Part shown: piece after piece, positions 12,441-23,562 of the stretch
Numbering within the stretch: the first letter of the stretch is position 1
Layout: the number at the start of each line of letters is the position of its first letter
From: Daphnia carinata
Taxonomy: Eukaryota > Arthropoda > Branchiopoda > Diplostraca > Daphniidae
DNA length: 64,000 nt
NCBI RefSeq assembly: GCF_022539665.2
Contig: NC_081339.1
Location: 5,012,017-5,076,016, forward strand
Reading direction: 5' to 3'
Program-made: the position numbers and the translations under genes
Notes under the pieces: model-generated
Told to the model about the DNA's origin: nothing
Seen by the model: the letters and a program-made list of their open reading frames with translations, nothing else
Database searches by the model: none

Positions 12441-12926
12441 ATGTCGTTAAAGCTGAGCTTCAGATTGACCCGAAGTGTTACGTCTTTAGTGAGAAACCCT
12501 CTCCCTGTCAGTAGCTTTGTCAGACCCAACCATAGTTTCAGACTAGTTGCAACACATGTACCCAAATGTTGTGCGACTAACAAGACAGAGATCCCTATTT
12601 CAGATCAAACAAAGCAAGAACTTACAACTATCCCCATTAAAATGCTATTGGCCTATACCTGTGAGGTGTGCAGTACCAGAAACCAGAAAAACATTTCAAA
12701 ACAAGCCTACCAAACTGGGGTTGTAATTGTTAAGTGTGATGGCTGCGCAAACAACCACCTTATCGCTGATAACCTTGGTTGGTTTACAGATACAAAAAAA
12801 CAATGGAATATTGAAGACATTATGGCATTAAAGGGAGAAAGTGTTAGAAAGACTTCAGATGAGGCCCATGTGTGGGAAGTTGTTGAGGAAATAGTTACAC
12901 AGATGAAAATTTCTGAAGAAAAATGA
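12441..12926 (+). CDS. DNLZ: DNL-type zinc finger protein, mitochondrial Hsp70 escort protein
   Basis: A single-exon frame of 161 residues. The ATG at 12441 is preferred over an upstream TTG. The first 45 residues are rich in Arg, Ser and Val without acids, as in a mitochondrial presequence. Residues about 70-115 match the zf-DNL domain: YTCEVC, then VKCDGCANNHLIADNLGWF, giving two CxxC zinc ligands and the DNL motif that names the family (yeast Zim17/Tim15/Hep1). These proteins keep mitochondrial Hsp70 soluble and help matrix import. The gene is divergent from GrpE, another Hsp70 cofactor. No introns are seen. Confidence 0.92.
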   Translation: MSLKLSFRLTRSVTSLVRNPLPVSSFVRPNHSFRLVATHVPKCCATNKTEIPISDQTKQELTTIPIKMLLAYTCEVCSTRNQKNISKQAYQTGVVIVKCDGCANNHLIADNLGWFTDTKKQWNIEDIMALKGESVRKTSDEAHVWEVVEEIVTQMKISEEK

Positions 12927-13191
12927 AACTATACCTGTGACTCGTATTATCCTTGCACCCATGGATGTTTGTAATAGTAATCTGATAGTCATTTCTCTTA
13001 TCTGACAGTGATTGATGTGTATGAGAAAAACCTGTGTGACACCACTTTTTGTATCAGCTGATGTGTTAGTAAAACCCTGAATAACTCGGTGACTGTTGTG
13101 TCTACATCATCATCTGCTTAGTGGGTCAAATAAATATGTAAATATTTCTTGACCTCTTTATTTACCATACTTCGTTTACTAGTAACCTAAA

Positions 13192-14907
13192 ATGGAGAAC
13201 CTGTCCTACGACACGATTGTTATCGGAGCTGGATTGGCGGGTATTTCTGCTGCCCGTACCCTTATCCAAAATGGCGTGCAAGATGTTTTGGTCTTGGAAG
13301 GTAATCGGCACTTTCCATTGAAATGGAATACCTATGTATCATCAGCTTTAAAAAAATTTTACTATGTAGCTCAAGAACAAGCTGGAGGTCGAGTCCGAAC
13401 GGAATTTATACAGAATTTTCCTTTCGATTACGGTGCCCAGTTTATACACGGCGAAGTTGGTAACCCACTGTACGATTATGCAGCTCGTAATGGATTGCTG
13501 TTGAATTTGCCGTCATTCGAAGGCGAAGGTAAAAAAAAAAAAAAAAAAGTGGTAAAAACTAGAACATATTTAATGATTTGTTTCGTAGGGAATTTTTATA
13601 CTCAATGTGGTATTCGTGTCGATCCTGAGGCTGTGGAAGAAGTTGAAAAATTAGTGGAAACCTCGTTACATAATCCGGACGCTATTGCCGCTGAGAACAT
13701 TCAGGAAATCTTCGATTCGGTGAAGAAGGAAGTTCATCACGATATCAAGTTGGAGGGTTTGCTCGAGTGGCACAAAAATTATCAGCTAATTGACAATGCC
13801 TGCCATCGACTTGATGAGCTATCAGTTGAAGCATGGAACCAGTACCAAGAGTGTCCGGGAAATTACTGCCAGTTAGTGAAAGGTGGATTTATCGCAATCG
13901 TCAATCATCTTTTAAAAGGAATCCCCGAGAATGTCGTCAAATGCGCTCAACCTGTAGAGAAGATTACCTGGGAAGGTAATAACGCCGATGGGACGGGCGT
14001 TATTGTGAAAACGGTCCACGGAAAAGAGTATAAATGTAAACACGTCATCATAACTTGTTCAATTGGTTTTCTGCGAGAACACTGGGAAGACTTTTTTCAG
14101 CCTCACCTACCCCCCGATTGGTTGGCCAGATTCAACTGCATTGGTTTTGGATCCATCACAAAAATTGCCATGATGTTTGATGAACCATTTTGGGAAGGGT
14201 AAGCTCCAAATGACATACCTAATTATTTGTTCATCAGAATTCTGATTTAATTATTTTTGCACAGGCATTGCAAGGGATTTCAGTTCGCTTGGACTGACAC
14301 CCATTTGGGTCACAGTTTAGCTTACAAGGAGCCTTGGTATCATTACCTAACCGGGTTTGACGTCGTGCAAGCCTCCAATCCTGCAGTTTTGCTCGGCTGG
14401 GTCGGTAGTCGAGGCGCCCTTTACCTGGCCGAGCAAGACATAGGCGACGAGGAATTGGGTGAAGAATGTGTCAAAGTGTTGGAAGAATTCACGGGCCATC
14501 CTTCAATCCCAAGACCTTTTAAAACCATTCGGTAATTATAGTCACTAAATCATAACGTTTCATACCGAAAATAGCATTCTCTGTCGTTTAAATAGCACAC
14601 GTTGGCACAAGAATCCTTACGTTCGTGGAGCGTTCAGCTATCGTACTGGCGTTTTTGATCCGAAAATACTTGACCCATTGGGACCCGTAATCGACGGGCA
14701 ACAGGTATTTAATCGCGTACTGTCAGCTACGTTTCATTTGTAATCCGCTTATCATTTTTCATCAAGATTCCTTCGTTGATTTTTGCCGGAGAAGCCTTGG
14801 ATGTATCGCATCATTCGACGGCGCACGGAGCGTTTTCGTCAGGGCGTGATCAGGCTATGAAAATCGTTGAATGGAAGAGGAATTTATCCAACAGTGCATC
14901 CAGCTAG
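13192..14907 (+). CDS. FAD-dependent polyamine oxidase (spermine oxidase / PAOX-like)
   Basis: Six exons give 464 residues: 13192-13300, 13370-13528, 13589-14198, 14265-14531, 14596-14704 and 14767-14907. The N terminus has the dinucleotide-binding loop VIGAGLAGISAARTL and, spanning the first intron, LEAQEQAGGRVRTE. YGAQFIHG and the C-terminal flavin block IFAGEALDVSHHSTAHGAF are typical of the amine oxidase family that oxidises spermine or acetylated polyamines. The C terminus does not end in SKL, so peroxisomal import by PTS1 is not indicated; a cytosolic spermine oxidase-like role is possible. Phases are consistent at every junction. A poly-A run sits at the start of intron 2. Confidence 0.9.
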
Positions 14908-15289
14908 ACTTGAACGTTTCAACAGCTGCACAAGAGCGATCAACATTGCCTTTTCATATTGAGAGCCAATATCGTATGCCATTTTCTAAATTGTTTAATC
15001 TAACGGGGTTTAAGGAAGTTTGCAATAAAATTCTTTAAGAGTTTTAATTCTGTTTTGCAACAACCACAGGACAAACCAAAAGAAATGCGTCAATTAGCAG
15101 TTCAACTTGTTTGTCTGTGGTATCATAATAAAAACTCACTTTCTCACTTACGTCTAGAAATGTGAAATACCTGCCAAGCCGCTACATGTTTGACAAGCTG
15201 AAACTTAATCTCTGAACTTTACTTTCGCGAATTCTGGGCAATGTTGAAAGGATGAATAAGGTAAACGACGCTTGTTGATATAATTCCGT
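14908..15289. other. Intergenic between polyamine oxidase and P450 1
   Basis: Convergent 3' flanks. An AATAAA at about 15025 could serve the polyamine oxidase mRNA. No coding frame is seen. Confidence 0.5.
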
Positions 15290-18114
15290 TTAACAGCGAG
15301 GTGTGATGAGTAAGGGCATACCACCGTCTGGTTTAAGAATCATATTCAGTGACTCTCGTATTGGGAGACGATGCGGATTCACATCAAATCGGAACTGACG
15401 AAGTAGAGTTGTCACAATCACCTTATCTTCATAAAGAGCGAATTTTTGGCCTAAATCAAAGCATTTGGTATAAGAGCTCAAGAGCCAAAAGAAACTAGGA
15501 AAAATTGAAATACCGATGCAGTTTCGTGGCCCAGCACTGAATGGCACATAAGCAAATGGGTTTCGACCAATCGCTTGATCGGGTAGAAATCGTTCCGGCT
15601 TGTATGCTTCTGGTTCTGGAAAGAATTCTTCGTTATGGTGTAAAGCGTAAATTTGAATTCCTAAGGATGTGTTGGCTGGAATCTTGTGGCCACTCAAACG
15701 GACGTCCTGATAGATACCGCGTCGAATAAAGGGCACTGGCGGATGTAGACGCAATGATTCTTTGATGCAACAGTCAAGATGCTTCAACTTTGATAAATCT
15801 TCTAGGGTGCAAGGCCGGTCCGAATCACCAAAACAGTCCTGCAGCTCTTGGTAAACTCGATCCTTGTGCATTGTTGTACGTTGGAAACAGTCCATTGAAA
15901 TATTGTCAGCTCTTTCATACCTGTTCATGCGGATGTGTTGCCATGCAGTATAAGAACCAGGTAACGGCAGCCGATGTGGTGTCGTGACCCTGTTTGATAA
16001 AATTGTTGGTGCCATTTGGATTAAGTCATAAATACAATAGTTGTTCTAAAACATTTACCTCAAACATGAAAGTGTCGACTTGGCTAATTATGTCTGTCTC
16101 GCTCATAGCAGCCCCTTTCCGGGCAGCTTCTAACAACAAGTCTAGAAAAGCTCGTCTTTTTCCTAAATAGAAGACATTGGAAAACTTCCCGACAATTATA
16201 GTTCACATTTATTTACTTTTTCCTGATTCATTTTCCGTGGCAGCTTCGTCGGCCAATTGTTCGTCTACTATGGCCTTCCTAGCCATCATAACCTGTTAGT
16301 TAAATTATATGATCATCAAATGCAAGCCACACTATCAACTTTTCCACGTCTTTACCTTTCGTGTGAAACCGTGAACAAGATCTAAGAATTTTTGAAGTTT
16401 ACGTCCATGGGGCGTGAATTGGAAGTAGAACCAATCTGGCAGCAGGCCAAGAAGAGAGTTGATTCTTCCTTGAATCATCGTTTCGATTCTATAATCCAGA
16501 GAAAATATTTGAGCATCAATTTTATTATGCAAATTGATTTTTCTCCTACCTGTCAATTGCTGTGATATATTCGGAATCGTAATTCAATTGGGCATCAATC
16601 TGGATTCCCATTGCAGCCTCTGATTACCAGAAGTGGCATGCAACATATTTAAATATCACATTAAATTATGCTATTGGTTCCTAGCAATCATACCACAAAT
16701 GATGTCCAGCGTACATCGTGAAATCATTGGATAAACATCAATCTCGATTTCCACCAACAATCTTTTCTTGATTTGCTCGACAAAGATTTCAGAATTGCGA
16801 TTAAAAACGTCGAAGAAGCCATCAAGAATTTGAAAGTGGAATGCCGGAGTCAGCAATTTTCGATCTTTTCTCCATTTGTCACCTGTAAAACACAAAATCG
16901 ATGATCAAAACTAAATGGATATAGCTTTTTTCACGCTATTGCCAACCTGCAGACAGTAAAAGGCCATCACCAAGCCATGGTAACAGAAAAGCACCGGTAA
17001 TGCTTTTATTGATGTGAACTTGGCTAGTCAAAATGACCTGGAAGACATCGGGCAAAATGTTTTAAGGAAATCATTAAAAAAAAGTTATTCTGTACCTCGA
17101 CATCGGAGGGAGACGAAATGTTGACAATTGCGAACATACCTCGCCAAAATCGATAGATGTGGCCATAGGCCTTCGTCCATGTTACGTTAAATATCTGTAA
17201 CAGCCCTTAAAGAAAGAGGCCAGTTGTTGTTATTTTACTTATCGTTATACATAATGGGATTTGTGAAAAACAACATGACATGGTACGGTGGCATGGAAAA
17301 TCACACAAATAACATGAGAAGAAAAAATATAAAAGACAAAAATGTTAGCGAGATACGGGGTTCCAATTAGGTTGATATCAGCAATCCACAGGAACACGGT
17401 TATCTCGTTATTACTTTCCCTGATATTTTTCTAAGAATTACACAACGTATGCATGTAACCCTCAAATGTCCACAGGTTGCTTCGATAGGGTCACCCATCC
17501 ACAGTGTGACTCTGTTGCTAGCTGTTGCACCGAAAGACTGACATTGCCAGACTTATTCAATGCTCAACCACTTGTTGATTCACTGACCACGAGGCAATAC
17601 TCATATTTGAAACTTGTGCCTTGAATTTCATTCACCTTAAGGTAAATTTTGTGTCATTGCTCATTTGAAACTAAGAATCATTTTTTTTTTCGAGGCAAAC
17701 AACTAAGCTGGTTTTCTATCTACTGATTTCATTTAACGCAACCCGTTTCTTTTTAAAAGTTTCATCTGTTGGGTAAAACCTATACATTCAGGAATGTGAA
17801 AGTTAGCTTTCCCCCGAGCACTTCATTTCTCCCTCTACCGATTGCCCCTCTGGGCTTACTTTGAAAAACTAACCAGTTAGCACACGTTTGCAGGGCCTCT
17901 ACAATTCTCAAGCTTCCTTAAACTACTCGTATTACACTTGTTTGTGAATTATACCTGGTCCATCTCGAGGGAGTGCAAAGATATTGCCAAAAAGAAACAC
18001 TCTGGGCGGTCCAGGGATTTCCTCAACTTGTCGAACAAAAATAGAGCGCTCCCACCTCCAGTACCAAGCAAGTGAAGCCACGATGAAAAACAAAACAAGC
18101 GTCAGCACGTCCAT
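15290..18114 (-). CDS. Cytochrome P450, CYP4 family (copy 1)
   Basis: Eleven minus-strand exons give 503 residues: 17955-18114, 17096-17205, 16947-17037, 16694-16882, 16550-16619, 16356-16488, 16217-16292, 16059-16162, 15921-15989, 15514-15862 and 15290-15450. An N-terminal membrane anchor ([16 protein letters not shown]) precedes the proline hinge EIPGPP. Diagnostic sites are the I-helix [11 protein letters not shown], ExxR in [15 protein letters not shown], and heme loop [10 protein letters not shown], split by the last intron after the Cys-Ile. CYP4 enzymes are microsomal monooxygenases of fatty acids and xenobiotics; the substrate cannot be read from sequence. Exon number and phases match the two plus-strand copies at 34-39.6 kb. 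Intron 1 is unusually long (749 bases). Confidence 0.92.
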
Positions 18115-19713
18115 TTTTTGTTGGGGTATTGGCGCGAACTGGTGGTAACTAAACGTTGATTCGACGTCCAGCAACGAAAGAAAAATCCGCAAAAGAAACT
18201 GCTACCGATTTGGTAGAAAGAAGAGTTCAAAAGGCAAGAGATGAATGCTGTCAAGTAGTAACGTTGTTATATCTCGCTACCTTCAAATAAGCTTTTTTTT
18301 TTCTACCTGAAACATTCAACAACCAAATTGGGGGGAAAAAGCTTTGTTGCCATTGTTTAAAAACCAAGCCATCTATTGCGTGGCGTACCAGGGTACACGA
18401 TGTCTATTGGATGTAGGGAAAAAATCAACCTAACATTGTCAAATTTAGAAAATAAAAAAAAATTGATAAACATTTCATTTGTTTCAGATATTGGTCAAAT
18501 TTTATGGGAGAAAAATGCAAGAGCTGGCAACCTGCATCACGTTGCACGAAGAAGGCATAGGAATCCATGGAAAACGTGTTCACCAACACCAAATTCAGCC
18601 CAACTAAAGCAAGAAGCTTCTATAGATATATCAGATATCTCGCATAATTACAGAATTCCAAAGACCGAGGTAATTAAATACCAGCAGAAATTTCTATTTA
18701 ACAGAGGGTCTAATTATTAGCTTTCATTATTCAGGCTATTTACTGCGGTAGTGGAGCGTAGATTTTCCGAGGACTTTTCTCTGAAATAATCATAGTATTT
18801 GACCACAATTACAAAGTTACTCTAGCCATGACATTACGGCCTATTCTGACAACGTGTGGTGCTGACTGGAGTTGCCAAAACACCCAAATTCAATTCAACG
18901 TGGAATTGAGAATCGACTTGCTTTTCATGGAACATTTCTGTTTGCCTTTCTAAAAGGTAGCAAAGCAACACAGTTATTCCTAACATCATAATGTTGTTTT
19001 CCACTTGAACAGATTAACTGTTAAATATAGACTATATTTACCAGCAGACAGGAAAAAACTATCGCGCGGGAAACAATTACCACCCGGGGAGTTTCACACA
19101 TCCCAACAGGTAGGCCATCGTATACGAATCCATTAAGAAAAAACGATAGCTCATTAAATGTTTGTTTCATTCGCTGGTTTTTTCTTACAAGTAAAGTAGC
19201 ACTATTCGAAACTGAATCAAGGAGATAAAAGTTTGACCAGCAACTCCTTCCTTATTATGGTTTGCCTTAAGTCTTTTTCGGCTGTGTTAGGCTATCTAAC
19301 GTCTTTATGCTCGACTTGTGCTGTTCAAACGCAGTTCATAAGTAATGGCAGATTTGTTTGCGTGTGTGTCTTCCAAAAAAAATCTGCGGTAGGTTTTTGC
19401 GTTGAGAGCCAAATTCGAAAACGATTGTAGTTACAAGGAAACATGTTCACTTAGGGAAAAACAAAAAGAAATTCGTTGTGCAGTAGATATGCAAGCTATT
19501 CCTAGAAGATCTCACCATCTTAGGTTTTTATTATTCAAAAAATAAAATCATTTTTTTCCTTCTACAAATTTAGAAAATATTTTAAAAGTAGGCTAGGCAT
19601 AGGCAACAAGTAGGCTATTGATTCACGCGGGCACTCACGGAGGAGTGGTATAAAAAGAAATTGTCTCACTAAAATAGCAACAGAATATTTCAAACCACGG
19701 CAAAGGAAGGACT
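18115..19713. other. Intergenic between P450 1 and the collagen-like gene
   Basis: The region should contain divergent promoters for P450 1 (-) and the collagen-like gene (+). Open frames here are short, lack recognisable domains and have no splice context. A TATA-like GGTATAAAAAG lies near 19647, about 65 bases before the collagen-like ATG, and is a plausible core promoter for that gene. Confidence 0.55.
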
Positions 19714-21391
19714 ATGCTAATTCGTATATTTTTCTACAGTTGCTTCGTCGCAATCTTCTGCGTCGGAAGCGAACTCCATCGTCATGCCAATCATTTACAT
19801 CCAGGTACACATACCGACGTTCATTTGACAATAATGTTTCAAACTAATATTTCCATGTTTATCCGCAGGCCCTTTGGATCCGTGGTCCGATGAGAACTAT
19901 GAAACCCTGCGGGAGAAAAGAAGTTCCGGAGACGAACCTACTGGTCCTCTAGTGCCTTCGGCATCCGACGAACCCCATGGTACTATGCTGAGCTCTTGTG
20001 AATTTAAACCCCAGTCGTAAATCCTTCCATTTTGAATCACCTTCTAGGTCAAGGAGAACCAAGTGATGCAGACGGACCAGTTGGCCCACCGATGGATTCC
20101 TTACCTGAGGACGATTCTTATGGTACGTAATCTAACTAAGATTCCTGCAACTGTGTTAAAATTGAGTTTTTTTTTAAATAGAGTCGTATGCGCGGAAATT
20201 AGAAGATCCAGGAGCGTATTCTTGGTATAAAGCTGGACGGTACATCGGCGAAAAAGTCCGATTTTATTCACAGTATATTCCTGTTTCTCCAGGCCCAAAA
20301 GGTAAAATACCAATTTCTCCTAAAAAGAATTATTTTAAAATTTGTTTTCCTGTTTTTGTTGTAGGTTCAACAGGCCCAACGGGACCTTCTGGTCCTACAG
20401 GACCCACGGGACCTGTTGGAGCAACAGGCCCAACTGGCACTACTGGGCCTACAGGACCCACAGGACCAACAGGCCCTAGTGGAAATGACGGCATTCCTGG
20501 TTTACCAGGAACAGCAGGAGCAGCTGGAACAGCTGGTGCCCCGGGTGGCAGCGGTTCACCGGGTGCCCCTGGAGCGCCAGGCGCGGCTGGAGCTGCTGGA
20601 GCATCCGGAGGTGGCGGAGGATCTTCTTCATCGTCTTCAGGTGGTGGCGGTGCTGGTGGCGGCGGTGGCGGTCGTTCATTGGATGCCGATCCATTTACCG
20701 ATGGCCCAGTAGGTCCACCTGCCTATCCGCAACCTTTCGAAGATGAAAATCAGCCGCAGGCCACTGACTTAATTTCCGGTATGGTGACTAAACCTTAATA
20801 AACCTTTCATAAATTTTTGATGCATTAATGAATACCTCTTGAGTAACCATTTAGATTCCGGTGATGAACATGTAGAACAAGAAGTAAAGGAGACTCCACG
20901 CAAAACATCTCGAATGGATCCATTTTATAAAGCGGGCAGATACCTAGGAAAATTAGTTAGCGACAAAATGAGATTTTACGGGTCCCAAATCCCAATCTCA
21001 GCACCACCAGGTATGAATATTAAATTATCAATTCAGTCTAAACAAAATTGATTGATTTATTGCTGTATCATTAGGCCCAATCGGTGATATGGGACCAGCA
21101 GGTCCTACTGGACCTACGGGCCCTACCGGACCTACAGGTCCTACTGGACCCCCAGGCCCAAGTGGTCCTACTGGTCCTCCTGGCCCTGCAGGAAGTGATG
21201 GAAGTCCTGGTCTTCCAGGTACTCCAGGTACGTCTGGAGCCGCAGGTGCAGCAGGTACTCCCGGAGGAGACGGTACAGCTGGAGTTCCAGGTACTCCCGG
21301 TGCTGCCGGAGCGGCCGGCGCTAGCGGCGGAAGCGGATCCTCTTCATCATCCGGCGGTGGTGGCGCTGGTGGTGGTGGCGGTGGTGGTTAA
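19714..21391 (+). CDS. Secreted collagen-like protein with two repeated modules
   Basis: Seven exons give 427 residues: 19714-19804, 19869-19979, 20048-20122, 20182-20301, 20365-20778, 20855-21010 and 21075-21391; all six introns are phase 1. A signal peptide ([16 protein letters not shown]) leads an acidic linker. Two modules follow. Each has a short block ([20 protein letters not shown] and [20 protein letters not shown]), then Gly-X-Y repeats dominated by GPTGPTG, then a Ser run and a Gly-rich stretch. The first module ends in an acidic [19 protein letters not shown] tail; the second ends at the stop right after the Gly run. A short triple-helical secreted or cuticular/matrix protein is likely. 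No C-propeptide, C1q or NC1 domain is present, so it is not a fibrillar or basement-membrane collagen. Confidence 0.85.
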
Positions 21392-22089
21392 AAAAAAAAA
21401 AAAAAGAAACTCTTTGGCAAGTGCCAAGGTAATTTATATATTTGAGAAACTATTTAAAAAGAAAAGTTAGAAAACTGTTTCGGTTTTTGAAAATTCATCA
21501 ACTTTGGTCTGACGTAGAAGTTTAACTCATTGGATCATTTTGACTTATTTGTTTTGATGCAAAAATTAACTTCTTACTATTACTGTAGTCGTTATTCCTC
21601 TATTTAAGCTACCTCCCGCGTGAATGCATAATGTTGAGCAGTTATTATTCTAACACGCTTTAAATTTGTTCAGTGTTTTTCGAGTCTTGAATTTACTCAG
21701 TACACTGCGTTCTTCAAAACATTGATGTTCTGCACGATCCTTGGATTTTGAGTTTTAAAAATTATCTTTGAATTTCCCGGTAGACCTACCCTTCCCCCAT
21801 CTTCGCCTTTTTGTGACAATTTGGCACTGTTGATCGAATTTGCAGAAGCCATTAGCGAACAATCACAAGTGACCTCATCACTATTCATCAGTTTTATCAG
21901 AACTTTACTATCTGCTGCACGACAGCTAATTTTATCAAGGTGTTCGTCTTTAATTAACACAGCTAAAATAAGGTAAAACAACCACACTCCATTTTAAATG
22001 ACTGTCGTGCTTAATCCAATACGTTTGCTTCTCAATTTCCCCATTTCGTTTCTCGTTGCAATGTTGTGGATATTAAGATTTTATCTCAA
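21392..22089. other. Intergenic after the collagen-like gene
   Basis: It starts with a poly-A tract directly after the stop codon. A 96-residue minus-strand frame (21697-21987) lacks an ATG and is listed among the rejected items. Nothing else is supported. Confidence 0.5.
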
Positions 22090-23055
22090 ATGGGGATGAG
22101 GCACCTTACTGACACCAGGTTCAAATCCTGGAAAAAGACAAGACGTTCGTGGCGTATAAATTGGCATCGGCATCCATCTTACAACGAATTGTTTGCCAAG
22201 TTACAATCACGGTCTAACGAGTCTAAAGAAGATGACGATGTAGACTACGAGGAAATAGACGATGATGTTTTCGAGGATGAGAAAAGCTGCCAGAGCACGA
22301 CCGTTAGTCTAAAAAGTAATTACCACGTGCTGTACAGGCGACTGCTTAGCCTCATATCGTTAAGGAAAATCTGGGACCTGCTGGTACAATACATCTGGAC
22401 CTCTCACAGAAATCGAAGTGGAACACAATCAACCACACCCACCAGGAAAGTGGTAGAGATTGAAGATGTTCCTCCACCTGAAAACGAGTTGTATATGCTC
22501 GAGTCTGATTCAGAGAGCGAAGATTTGTTCCAGGACTGCGAACAAGATGAAACCAAAGACATCGAAAACGTTGATTTTTGTTTTTCGCCTCCGGCTCCTA
22601 GTTTTGTGGAGGCCCTAAATAGGCCCTTTTCTTCGCTGTTTTTACGACATGAAGTCATATTTACTCCACAACCAGCAACGCCTTTAGTGTTCACGCCGGC
22701 CACACTTCCGACTGGATCTTCCAACCAATCGAGCATGTCCAACCGACTAAGACTAGCCGATTTGTGCTGGGATAATTACGAATTGACCACTATCCCTGCA
22801 GATGATGGAAATGTTATCGGTTGTGAGAGGTGGTCTGTCCTTCCCCGAAGCCAGCGAATGCCAACGGCATCTTGTTTGAAAATGCTCTGGAACTTGGATT
22901 CGCCATCCATCACTGAAGATGTCGACGAGGATGGTCATGGAACTGGACATCAGCCCAGTACTAATTCTCTTCCAGTTATCTCACAGGATCCTGTTTCAGG
23001 CAATGAGGAGCTGCCCAAAGGAAATTATTCTGAGGTAGACCAACATTTTTCCTAA
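22090..23055 (+). CDS. Acidic protein of unknown function
   Basis: A single frame of 321 residues starts at the first in-frame ATG (22090). I do not recognise the family. The N terminus is basic (WKKTRRSWRINWHRH). Acidic clusters follow (EDDDVDYEEIDDDVFEDE, ESDSESEDLFQD), with an amphipathic LYRRLLSLISLRKIWDLLVQ segment between them. The C-terminal half is Ser/Pro/Thr-rich and probably disordered. No enzyme motif or clear membrane span is seen. Evidence that it is a gene: the long frame in AT-rich DNA, and a decayed copy of its 3' end at 26360-26690, duplicated with the lipase next door. It could be lineage-specific, and an upstream exon is possible because the frame stays open before the ATG. 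Confidence 0.5.
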   Translation: MGMRHLTDTRFKSWKKTRRSWRINWHRHPSYNELFAKLQSRSNESKEDDDVDYEEIDDDVFEDEKSCQSTTVSLKSNYHVLYRRLLSLISLRKIWDLLVQYIWTSHRNRSGTQSTTPTRKVVEIEDVPPPENELYMLESDSESEDLFQDCEQDETKDIENVDFCFSPPAPSFVEALNRPFSSLFLRHEVIFTPQPATPLVFTPATLPTGSSNQSSMSNRLRLADLCWDNYELTTIPADDGNVIGCERWSVLPRSQRMPTASCLKMLWNLDSPSITEDVDEDGHGTGHQPSTNSLPVISQDPVSGNEELPKGNYSEVDQHFS

Positions 23056-23562
23056 CTAGAATGAAATGGTAATTCAGTTTATGTAATATACTTTTTCTTA
23101 CATTTACGGAAAGGGTTTATCTAAACTTCTGGAAGGCAAGTCTAATGGAACATCTCAAATAAAGGACTGTAATGACAATGTGCTGAATTAAAAGCTCGTA
23201 AACACGTATTCAACCACCTACCCGTCCAAAACCACGAAACATGCTGTTCAGAAAACGATAGATATCGATATTTTAATGCCCCAAGTGAGTTTGCCATTTT
23301 ATGCTCACCGTGATAATGTTTTCATAGTAACTATCCAATCGGTACGTAATAAAAAATTTATATTTTCACTTAATCTTACTTTGCTACAAGGTGGGAATGA
23401 ATTTACTTTAATTCCTGATTAAAGCCACAGCTTTTCTTTTGCATTATTAGCGAAGAAATCTTTTTATTTTCACACTGCATTTAAGTAACCCGTTTTCAAC
23501 CTGAACTTAAAATGTTTAATCCCTTTAATGGTTTAAATTAACTCAGCTTGATAATTCTACCA

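Noticed and set aside
21697-21987. 96-residue minus-strand frame with a hydrophobic start
   Set aside because: It begins at GTG with no in-frame ATG and has no clear splice acceptor or known domain. The signal-peptide look is weak evidence on its own.
22115-22131. T-arm-like CCAGG-TTCAAAT-CCTGG
   Set aside because: A perfect T-arm shape but no D-arm, anticodon arm or acceptor stem around it, and it lies inside the acidic protein frame. Probably coincidence.
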